A stretch of 64,000 nucleotides of DNA, taken from the NCBI GenBank assembly GCA_002989075.1, contig PSQN01000003.1, positions 1,554,340 to 1,618,339 on the forward strand, written 5' to 3'. Positions 38,118 to 47,774 of the stretch are shown here, one piece after another (the first letter of the stretch is position 1; every line of letters starts with the position of its first letter). Below the pieces are notes generated by a model. The model saw nothing but the letters and a program-made list of their open reading frames with translations. It did no database searches and was not told where the DNA came from. The DNA comes from Arthonia radiata. Taxonomy: Eukaryota > Ascomycota > Arthoniomycetes > Arthoniales > Arthoniaceae. The position numbers and the translations under genes are program-made.

Positions 38118-39207
38118 TTACCCTCTGGATATCCCCGCGGCTGCTGCTACTGTATCCGACGTACCCCGAAGGACAATGTCCCACATCCCTTTCGTTTTCC
38201 AAGGCTCTTCCGCAGGGTTAACCCATACCGTAAGCCCGTTACGTCGCTTCCGAACGACCGTACATACCTCCCTCGCAAACTTCTGTATCCCGGGAATCCT
38301 CAGAGATGTCCCCACTACAACGACTGCATCGGGCCGCTTGCGAAGATCGGCCTGCATTACTGTGCCGATGGCCTCGGAATCAGCGACCACTTCGTTGTAG
38401 AGCGCAACTCGAGGACGCAGCCTTCCAATCCCATGGCTACGCTTGCCCGCGACCAAACGAGCTGCATCCGCTGCCTTGCATTTCAAGCAATCAGGTGGGG
38501 ACGGTCCGTCGAATCGTTGTGGCTCGAGCGCGAATACTGAGCCACAGCTAGCACAGACGGCCGTACCGAGGCTGCCGTGTAGCTGGATCGTCTTTGGCCA
38601 TGGGCCATTTTGCGGCAAGGGCCTGACGGTGGCCAGGAGCTCTAGGTGAGTCTCAAGATCGTCGATGTTCTGCGTATAAAGACGGAGCAGACGACCTTTG
38701 CGCGCCAGCTCCGCAATAAAGTAATGAAATGGCGTCGGAGCTGCTGTGGCCGCGCTCTCTGCCGCAGCCCGTATCATCTTGTGGAAGGACTTCGTATGCG
38801 AGTCGTTATTGTACACGGATGCATCGAGCAAATCTCGTTGGAGGAGACTCTGATTAGTAGAGTTTGACCCAGTAAACGTCGGCACTAAGTTTGTTAGCTA
38901 CGCGCCTCTAATTGCTCTGTGAGCACCTACTCCCAGCAGATACGGAGATACCCGCTCCCGCAATAATGAGAATCTTTTTCTTTTTACAAAGAGTGCTGAC
39001 AAGCTCGTCCAGTATCTGGGGTGATGATTCTGGCTCACATATCGGTCGCCTGGGCGCAGTGAGCCGTGAGTCTAGCTTCTTGATAGATCGCTGCTTCTGA
39101 ACACGACCGGGGCTGACACCACTCGCCAGGCGGCAGATCTTTCTGGGTCCGACAGGTTTCTTAAGACCTCGGGTAGTAAAAGAAGCACTAGCGCCAGGCG
39201 AAGTCAT
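38118..39207 (-). CDS. Sirtuin (SIR2-family NAD-dependent deacylase), Hst3/Hst4-like
   Basis: Exon 1 (ATG 39207 to 38931) and exon 2 (38884-38118) are joined across a 46-bp intron (38885-38930; GTAGGTG..CTTAG with a GCTAAC branch). The product is about 347 residues. A basic N-terminal extension of about 80 residues precedes the Rossmann NAD motif IIAGAGISVSAGMPTFTGSN, formed across the splice. Then come RLYTQNIDDLE (NID box), the catalytic His in IQLHGSLGTAVC, zinc ligands CASC and CLKC, VVVVGTSLRIPG and VWVNPAEEP. No interruption is seen and all catalytic residues are present; the NID box reads NIDDLE where NIDGLE is usual. Hst3/Hst4-type sirtuins deacetylate histone H3K56, but the subfamily is inferred. 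It is one of the few intact genes in the block. Confidence 0.87.
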
Positions 39208-39620
39208 CTCGAAGCCTCTCGTACACCTGCGCGAAGTGAGAAGGGGCCGGATAGAGACACAGCAATGTAGTCGAGGACTGCTGTCACAAAAAGGTACGGA
39301 CTGAGGACCGGCGCACCTTTAATAGTCGCGTTAGGCTAATGTGGCAGTGACCAAAAGAAGGAATGTCAGGAGGCGGCCGAGGCAACTGAACAGCGATTAG
39401 TTCCCCAACGAAACAAATGCCTCGGTCCCTTGTCGGTGATCTTGGTCGTTGGGCGCGGGCTTTCTGTCTAGCTTCGAAGACTTAGAACGCGTGAGCGGTC
39501 ACCCCAGACCGGTGTATGTTGTCTGAGCGCGCCCGCGATATGGAGACGCCCGCGTCTCACACGCGAGCTATGTCAAGAAGGCGACTTCTATCTAAGAAGA
39601 CTTTAACAGCAACGAACCTG
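39208..39620. other. Upstream region of the sirtuin
   Basis: No gene supported. GC-rich relative to the rest of the block; presumably contains the sirtuin promoter. Confidence 0.4.
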
Positions 39621-39630
39621 GGGTATCCTA

Positions 39631-39735
39631 CACCGGTAACTAGGAAGCGACCGGTAACTAGGAAGCGACCGGTAACTAGGAAGCGACCGGTAACTAGGAA
39701 GCGACCGGTAACTAGGAAGCGACCGGTAACTTGGG
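39631..39735. repeat. 18-bp tandem repeat
   Basis: About 5.5 nearly perfect copies of CGGTAACTAGGAAGCGAC. The unit length is a multiple of three, which produces the repetitive open frame 39516-39758; I see no other support for that frame being a gene. Confidence 0.85.
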
Positions 39736-40251
39736 CGGTTAGAACATGTAATTCTTAGTATCAGCGTCTTTCCCCTTGCAAGTATCCTGCCCCAAATAAC
39801 AATGAGTTACTCTCAGACCTCAGTACAATCGCCACTACGCCTTATAGTTGTCTTACTTGTCTTGTTTAGAGCAAGCCGAGCTACGTAGTGTCCAGGTATC
39901 GGCTAAAGGTAATGCAGAGGAATGCAGAAGCATACAGAAGCTACTAGGAAACTCTATTACTCGGAGGTGTCCGCGTCCAGCCACCTTGCAAGCGCTGCCT
40001 TTTTAAGCGCAGCCACCCATTAGTTTGAGAAGGCAGAAGCAAATTATCCTGCAACCTACTTGACTAGGAAGCTTCGTGTAGCTAACATTGTTTCTTCTGT
40101 AGTTTATGTCGTAATGTATCTATGCTTCTTCTGCTTCTTCGCCAATAATTGTAGCATGTTCCGCCGAGGAGATTTACATTGTGTCGTTCGTGACTACGAG
40201 GGTCGTTGTCGATTGACAATACACTGAGGGTTTTAGTAAGGGAGAGATCCG

Positions 40252-40338
40252 TGTAACGCCGGTGACTGAACCAACGAGCTGAGGCTCAGGTGCCTTGTGT
40301 GCTTGTCGACCTTGGTAGGCGTGCGTGTCTCGTGTGCT
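40252..40338. mobile_element. LTR family B fragment (fossil)
   Basis: About 87 bp beginning TGTAACGCCGGTGACTG and containing CCTTGTGTGCTTGTCGACC closely match the start of the solo LTR at 35434. The rest is absent, so it is a truncated relic. Confidence 0.65.
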
Positions 40339-43300
40339 TCGACATACTAGCACGGCAGTCTATAAGCTATCAGCTAGTAACAACCAGGATAATGCGTTTA
40401 GGCGCTGTTTAGCTAGTACGGCATATGTTAGCGCTGTGCCTCGCAGCAATAATTCACTGATTCGAGAAGAAAGACGGGGAGGGACATTTAGGCTTGTATT
40501 GGCAACTGCGCTCTCCGAGCACTGTAATGGACTTCCCTTCCCTTGTCTCTGCGGCCTCTCCTGCGACCTTGTCGGCGTAAAGACGCAATGCCGTACTGCG
40601 GCGAACTTTCTCTGACAGGCCGACACGGCCCTTCTTTGCAAGAGTCCTGGTTAGCAGCTACGCCTAACAAACTAAGTCTTGTAATCATTCTACCCTAGCG
40701 ATGCAGTAGAATTAGTGGCTATGCGACTGCTCCTTCGCCTCAAGTTTGCCTATAACGCGGTACGGCGACGATTACAGCCGCTACGTATAACTACTTCCTC
40801 TGCTCCTTTACTTCTTGACCAAGTCCGACATCCTTCACGCACCGTTCGGCGGGTTTTTCTTAACTTCTATTCTTTTAGCACATAAAACATGCCTCACACT
40901 CTACTTAACTATACGCATTGTGCTCTCTGCAGGAAGCAGGTCCGTCCCAGCGAATCGCCTGTAGTCTACGTCCGCAACATCTGCGGCCATATACGTTAAG
41001 TCCGGAAACGATAACAAAGAAGAGCGCTGTACTCACAACATCTAGGTATTTTGCTGGTGGTGCTATATCCTTGCGCGGGCGGTGTCGCATTGTGCAGTAG
41101 AACACTGCGAAGCTTCGCTGCAGCCTGCAGCTTATACCCAGATCTTGGCTATCACGTGGGACAAGTTGCTATGCGCAGAGACTGGCTACGAATACCTTAA
41201 TCCAACTCAAGCGAAAAAGATAACTCTTTGCGAAATTTATGGTAGGTCATACGTATCTCTCAAAGTCTAGACGCCCACTGACCATCAGCAGGACGCGTAA
41301 TGTGTGCGAAGCATTGGGCTTGGGCTGTAGCTTCTAGCAGTGGCCGCGTGTGCGGTCAGACGCTCGATCATCGTCTATGCAGCCAGGTTATCGACTGCCG
41401 CCCGTTCGCCCTCCACTTCCAGGCATCTCTGATTGACGCTCAATGGAACGGTGCGACTAGCTTCCGGACACTGCAAGAAGTGGTAATCAGTATACCAGGC
41501 TCGAACATTCCCGAGCTAAGATTTCCCCGACATCTAGTAGATTAGGAGGTCATTGACGTTACCGTCGGTGGGCGTAACCTCAAGTCATACTTTCTGCTCG
41601 ACGGCAGCGACACAGAGATCGAAGACGGCGTGCAGGACGTCGACCCGCCAGGCAAGTCGAGAACAGGACTCAGTGCGACTCGTGGTGAGCGTGCAACAAA
41701 TGTAGGGCGTAGAGGACATTCTGAACCAGTATAGATACTGTGTCACGAGGCTTACGTAATCAGCGCTGTGCGAATTCTTGACAGTGTCAGGAAATGCATA
41801 AGTCAGGACGTTCGCAGTTCGGGTTAATCTCTCGTTGCTCCCAATTTGGCAAACAACGCGTGGCGGGACTCACGAGATGCGCACGTCTTGATATATGTCT
41901 TCAATGTTGAATTCAAATCTGCTTATCTATCTTGTCCGCCCTAAGCTTTTACACGCTTTAAGTTGTGTTGTGGGCAGGATCGCCTAGTCCAGATGGCCAT
42001 GCCAAGACATGGGATGTCTAGTGAGGAATTGCCTGATTAGGCATATACTATGGTCACGTGAGGGACGCACCAATGTTTTCACTCTCATCGCCATGTATCC
42101 TAGACTCCTACTATGCTAGTCGGAATGTGACAAATGTCGTATACCTTAACAAGTTGTCTTCTTAGTAGTGTCGTCTGAAATCGGGGTTATAACTCTCAAG
42201 ACCGCCAACAAAAGGCAATATCCTTCTCCTCTCGAGGCATTGTTGATAAGGAATTGGTTGTATTCTACAGTCCTGCAACGAGCGGGCTGATAGCTGTCTC
42301 AAGTACGCCGACTTTGTCGACTGCAATCCCCACGGTCTTCTGAACGTGTCGTAGCAGCAGCTCTGCTGGGGGTCAGACACCCCAGACCAATCACAAGTGT
42401 TCGTTATACGGCTTGAGCTTGAAACTCCCAGTCGACGGCACACGGCTACGTAGAGGATTCTATGCTTGTGTTAAGGCTGTCTCGCAAGAGAGAGAAGGAG
42501 TATTGATAAAAGAAGGGACGTCGATCCGGTCAATTGGACGTATAGCTTGCCAAGGTAATGGCCGGAAACGACTCCGCACTACTCACGCAGGATTCGTTAA
42601 CACGTAGGGCTGACTTAGTCACACGCAATCCCACTCCCTGCGAGCATCTTCGTCCGCTTTATTACTGCGGCCCACATTAAACATATAGATCTTCCGACCG
42701 GCGATCGGATAAAGGATAGTGAATTGTCTAGAAACATTACGGGTATCGTTATTCGCCAAAGCGATTATACAAGGCACTTAAACATCTTCGCAGACGGACA
42801 TACCTCGTAGATTGCGAATACTGTAATGCCACTAATAAGCAGAGCCTGTAAGTATGTACATCTTGTAGCGGATGAGGCAAATCTAAGCCCAACTTAAGAG
42901 GCCGTATAGCCTACAGATGGGCTGAATCGATGCTAATTCCAACGCAGGCCGCCCTTGTTCCGTCCCAAAGCCCGTGACATACCCAGTGTTCGTTTTATGC
43001 TTGTACCAAAGAACGATCTCTGCTTCCTGAGAGGCCTGGGGCCCAGCGGGCGTGACGTGGGCGGCGCAGCCGTGCTCGGGCGGCATTCGAACCCTTCGCT
43101 CGAAAGACGCGGTGTCGTGTTTATGGCGTACTCTCCGGCCGGCGCTACCTCCGGCTGAAGCGGCCAGTCGTAATTTTGTTCCTTTGGCAGCAATGAAATG
43201 TTCGTTTTGGCTGGCGCATACCGCTGAGTTACCTACATTGCTACGCTTCGCTGGAAGAGAGGAATTACCTCCCGGTTTCCTGGTAGGAGCTACAATGTTG

Positions 43301-44600
43301 CAACTACAGACGGAAGAGAACCATTGTCACTGAGAGTGCTCGTGTATGCATCGAGAGAGAGGTAGCGATGGTCGCTCGCGTTGTACCTTATCTTTATAGC
43401 TCTCATAATTCGACCCTTCGTAACATAAAATGCTGTGAGTGTGTTGAAATCCCGTTCTTCCTCTAATCTCTTAGCAATTTGTTAATATGCTGTCGCCAAT
43501 GATAGAGCCGCTTAAACTGACCGTTGTAAAGCGATCTATAATGTCCCAAGCTTTACTCCGCAAGTAGAACGCAATCTCAATCTCGCAACATAAATACTCG
43601 AATTGGCTCGAGGTATCTGCGACAAACTCCGCGCTGGGGCACATAAGCTGGCTTATCGAGACGTTCTCAGCCTGCTGGCGTAACTGAAAGATAAGAGCCT
43701 TAACGCTACCAAACGGGTCTGTAGGTCTGGTCGTGGCTTTCAGGCTCTACAAAAGCATCAAATAGTCTTTTGCTTATTTGCTCAGCGCGTTGAAGATCTT
43801 GAGGGCTACTGGCCCATCATTAGGACCGAAGGAAGGCCATTGGTATTGGCATAAAACTGTCTCCATAACTGACAAAGAGTGTGTCTGGGGGGGGGTTACG
43901 CTCATGGCGCGGAGCTGGCTTATCTACTGCTCACCGGGTTCGACCTAACGCGCACGCGCCCGAAACGCCCTGTCCTCCGCTAACACCTGAATAGAAGAAA
44001 GTGCTTAAGTCGAAGAGCCTGGTAGAATTACATTACGCAACAGAGAGAGCCATCTGCACCCTCCACAAGCCCGCTCCATGGGGACATGGCATTCCTCTCG
44101 AGAGAGTCGCCAAGCTTGTCGACATCAAGCTCTAAAGCGACGCGCATGTCTTTTCTGCCCTGTGCCGACGGATCTTGCTGGGGTTGTTGACAAGTCCCAC
44201 CAGTCTGGCTAAGCCCAGACCATATTTAGTGAATAATTGCCTGATTAGGAATTCAATGACAGTCCCTTATGGACGCATTCATATCTTATCTAGTCTCACT
44301 ACATGGGCGATCACAATGTGACTAAAGCCACCTAGCCCAATAGCTGGCCTTCATGTGCATTTAGCGCTTGCGTCTCCTGAAATTGGTCTTGTGGTGCGAG
44401 TCCCCACAGAATATGTAGCCTTGAGACCGCCGGTTGCCGCACTAGGCCAACGTCCTAGCTTTCTGTTACAATTCCTGCGCAAGTACGCTCATCTTCGCTT
44501 CCGGCCTCTTATCCTTGAGATTGTCAGGCAAGAACCCTACAGGAAGTCAGCAAACTCGCTAAGTATTGCTTTGCTTAGTTTACCTTCGCAGTAGGTATCA
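40339..44600. other. Gene-poor stretch, no supported gene
   Basis: Several frames of 60-96 codons exist on both strands (for example 40325-40615, 41300-41545, 42933-43193) but none has a recognisable domain or convincing gene structure. Two direct repeats of roughly 65-90 bp, sharing AATTGCCTGATTAGG, lie at about 41985-42060 and 44180-44300. The stretch also holds the inverted-repeat partner at 41733-41815. Confidence 0.45.
41733..41815 (+). repeat. Inverted-repeat partner, right of the sirtuin
   Basis: Reads ACGAGGCTTACGTAA..GTGCGAATTC..GACAGTGTCAGG and matches the reverse complement of about 37420-37490. The two copies enclose about 4.3 kb with the sirtuin. Confidence 0.5.
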
Positions 44601-44615
44601 ACACAATCCGAGAAT

Positions 44616-45005
44616 TTATCGTTGACACGCTGGCTTCCAGTTATGTGTTCTGGAGCTACACTTTTTACTGTGTACTCTGACGGGAAGTGAGAAGTAAGGT
44701 AATTGATGTTGATGAAGAGCACTAGCTGAAGCTCCCGAGTAAGACTCATCTCGCTGATTTAGCACTGATTGCCAAGACTCTGGCTGAGGCTTGCGAAGGT
44801 ATGTCACGCCAAAGCGTTCAGTTTTCGGAATACTTAGAATAGACGAGTCGGGGGTAATGTAGTGAAGCTCTTTCCATCCAATTCCATATTCAATGAAACT
44901 GTTAAGTTTATTATAGTCGACTTGCACTGGTCCTCCAGATATATTGGATGCACTACCACCGAGAACAGTAAGCGTATCAAGCTGAAGCTGTGGCACTAGC
45001 TTCAA
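44616..45005 (-). pseudogene. Fragment of a fungal hypothetical (F-box-associated type) protein
   Basis: The 129-codon frame contains LDTLTVLGGSASNISG, IEYGIGWKELHYITPDSS and YLRKPQPESWQSVLNQRD. This pattern (LxTLTVLG, YGxGWKELHFIT, YWRKPQPxxW, LxxRDG) is one I recall from the C-terminal half of uncharacterised fungal proteins, some with N-terminal F-boxes. No N-terminal half is visible upstream (45005-45600), so this looks like a truncated copy. Function unknown. Confidence 0.4.
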
Positions 45006-47200
45006 GGCCCAAGCAATTTTATATTAGACATCGTCATGCGACAGTGATAGCATTATTGAAGCGTACATGAACGAGAAGCGTGTACACGCAAGAAGGGGGT
45101 ATACGCGGAGAGCGCACATACTCATACATAAAAGTCCCGTATACGACTGAGGCCACTAGCAAAAAAATATCCTTATATGGGCCATTCGCCCGCACGGGAA
45201 TTTGGCTCATGCCTGAGAAAGTCGCATGTGGCTTGTAGCAATAAAGAGAGACAATACCGGCGTCAAGAGCCTGGTAACTGGTGCTTGCAACTTTTGACCG
45301 CCAAGATCACGGGCGTTTGGCTGGCCAAGCAGACCTCTATTTACGTGACCTAGAATAAAACCTCGACTTTCAGGCAACCTGGCCGTGCGGGCTCCCTGGC
45401 CGTGCGGGCAAATAACGTTACGTACGGGCTATTCGTTCATAGAGGCTATTCATCCTTGTTTCGTGATACGCTGCATACAACTTCTGCTCCTAAGGCTGCC
45501 GACGTGATTCGTGACATGAACAGAATGTTTTAAGTGTCCTGCATCTAACTCCTTTCTACGCCTTAATCAGGCTGCATTAAGCTTTAACAATGTCTCTGCA
45601 AGGCAGTAGCGATGCACTATACTTAGTGTAGCGCATTTTTGAAGCGCAGCTAGACTTATTATCGTTGTACTTCAATGTCGTATTCCAAGGATCGCTTCAA
45701 GCTCTCTCGTCGCCTGTTACTTACTTAGTGTCTATGTCTAACTGGCAGGGCTCTCTGCGCGCTCGTCTATCGAGTAATCATCGATAACTGTATCCCTGTC
45801 ACCACCCGGAGCCCTTGCTAGAACCTAGGGCCAGCCGCCGATCATTACCATAACATCTTCACTAGCTACGACATCCCGTGGAAAGCGCAGCTTTTTATCT
45901 CCGCTCCTCAAAACTACCTTAGTCTTGCCACAAGAAGCTTCTTCCGCGTTTCAAACGACATCTCGGAGCTGTAGCTTGAAGTGCATGCAGACAGGTCGAC
46001 AGTCTGTGAATTTGCCACAGACACGACCGTGCGTGTGGCCTGATCTGCTTTGCCAATGATTCGCGCACCAAATTTGGTCGTCTCAGAGTTAGCATTTATG
46101 CGACGTGTTGCCTTGGGGATTGCTAACCGTGTATTGTGCAGGCTATCATAGTCTTAACGCTAAGTGGGTTCAATTGGTTATAACTAGACTCAGGGCAGAG
46201 CAGGCCAGACCACGAAAGAGGCACAATAGCCGGCTTTCTTTGGAGACGATTATATTTACAGTTCTCAAGGGGACAGTGTAACATAGCGCTTGCTAGAATC
46301 TGACACCACGGACAGAATATCTACTCCAGTTAGTTGTAAAGTAAAGAAGAGCTCTAAGAGATGTAATATACATGTCCGTAAACGTCGCGGACGTAGAGCT
46401 GTGAAGTGTTAATCTGACCTAACTTCTTTTTGCATAAGACACAAATAGTCGATTTTAAGAAGGCTGATGCTATGATGAGAGGTATCTCGATGCTAATATC
46501 GGATGGGATTTGTTTAATGCCGCTGTAAGAAAGTATTGGGGGATGCAAGCAGTCTTTTATGTTGGTAGGGCCGCACCTGTGCGGATGCAAAGAGCTCCGC
46601 CTCGCGATGAAGCTTGTGACAGGTAGGCGGTGCACTTGCTAGGGTACAAAACTAACCATCAGGGAGGCCGTCATGCTTTCATCGCTTCACGACAAACTAG
46701 GACTTATCGTTTCTGCATGAAAACCGGAAGTAGTGCTATGTGATTGTTTAGCTCGACGTTCTATAAGTCCTAGGTTGTACACTAAGAACACCTTGCACTT
46801 GTTTGATGACTTAAAGAATGTGGCCAACGTCAGCTATCCAATCGCTAAGACGCAGTAGCCAGCCAAGGCGTTTCAAGGGTAAAGGCCATAAGCTGAAAAA
46901 GACGCAGCTGACGTCGAGGCCGCATGAGTGTCGTTAGTTGTGGTGGCGGAGTGTTTCGCTTTCCTGACTGCAGCCTTTTTACATCTAACTATGTCTAGCA
47001 GGTGTAGTCAAGATCGCAACTGACTCGGAGAGGCTGCATGTGAGCCTCACGCAACGAGTTGGACAGCGTTCTGCTAGCAGTCTGGCGAGCCGCTGGACTC
47101 CGAACAGGGTCTCTGCCAGGGTTCCTTTCAGGCCAAGATTTTCGTAGCTTGATCGGATTGGCAAAATCTCAAGCCAATCTCGGTGGTAATCCTGCTTGAT
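45006..47200. other. Gene-poor stretch, no supported gene
   Basis: A minus-strand stretch at about 45770-45960 reads as plausible coding (FPRDVVASEDVMVMIGG) with at least one stop, and a 93-codon frame at 46354-46635 minus is open, but neither resembles a family I know. A short doubled motif, TGGCCGTGCGGGC, occurs at about 45386-45412. Confidence 0.4.
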
Positions 47201-47362
47201 GAGTCGTTCAATCAAGCCTACCGATTTGGCTTGGCAAGCTTGATTGTGAAGCTGGCATATAGCGGTGGTGAGGGCGGCGAGGGCGGTGAGGGCAGTGCAG
47301 ATGGCCGAAATACGAATATCATGGATCCACCTATAGGAGCCTTACCTCCACCGTCGTTCTCT

Positions 47363-47620
47363 TCAGTCACGTGTCCTCATCGCCGCCGCCGTCTTCAACT
47401 CAGATCGTCGCCGTAGGTCATCCTTTCGCCGCTCGTTCGCCTTTTGTGCTTGGTCACGCCGCTCCTCCCGCTCTTGTAGACGCCACATCCGTAGACATTC
47501 AGACGCTTCTAGCGCTTCTGCTTGTAGCTGTGAGCGTAAGTTGGTAAGGTAGGCCGGTAGCAAAGGTCAGCCTTCGATACAGTTCCAAAAGAATGCAGCC
47601 AGATCAGCAGCCCCCTACCA
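47363..47620 (-). pseudogene. Hypothetical protein fragment, charged helical
   Basis: On the minus strand the frame reads AAFFWNCIEG, then one stop, then LLPAYLTNLRSQLQAEALEA and a long Arg/Glu-rich helix (RLQEREERRDQAQKANERR). It suggests the C-terminal coiled-coil part of a larger fungal protein of unknown function. It lies just downstream of the minus-strand NACHT-WD40 gene. Low confidence. Confidence 0.3.
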
Positions 47621-47774
47621 GCCAATAATATAGATTCACTTCAAGTTCTGCTATATAGATCTGCTGCAAGTAGAATAACGGTAGATCGTCACTCTAACGG
47701 ACTAGAAGGCATCGCGTAATAAGTTGCATATGTTAAAGCCTCGATCTACATTGTTAAGCGAGCCGCGTAGAGAG

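Noticed and set aside
39516-39758. 80-codon repetitive frame with VTRKRP repeats
   Set aside because: The frame is explained by the 18-bp tandem repeat; no upstream gene structure supports it.
43060-43160. tRNA-like B-box (GGTTCGAATGCC on the minus strand) with an A-box-like word upstream
   Set aside because: No acceptor stem, anticodon arm or proper spacing could be folded; probably chance in GC-rich sequence or at most a SINE remnant.
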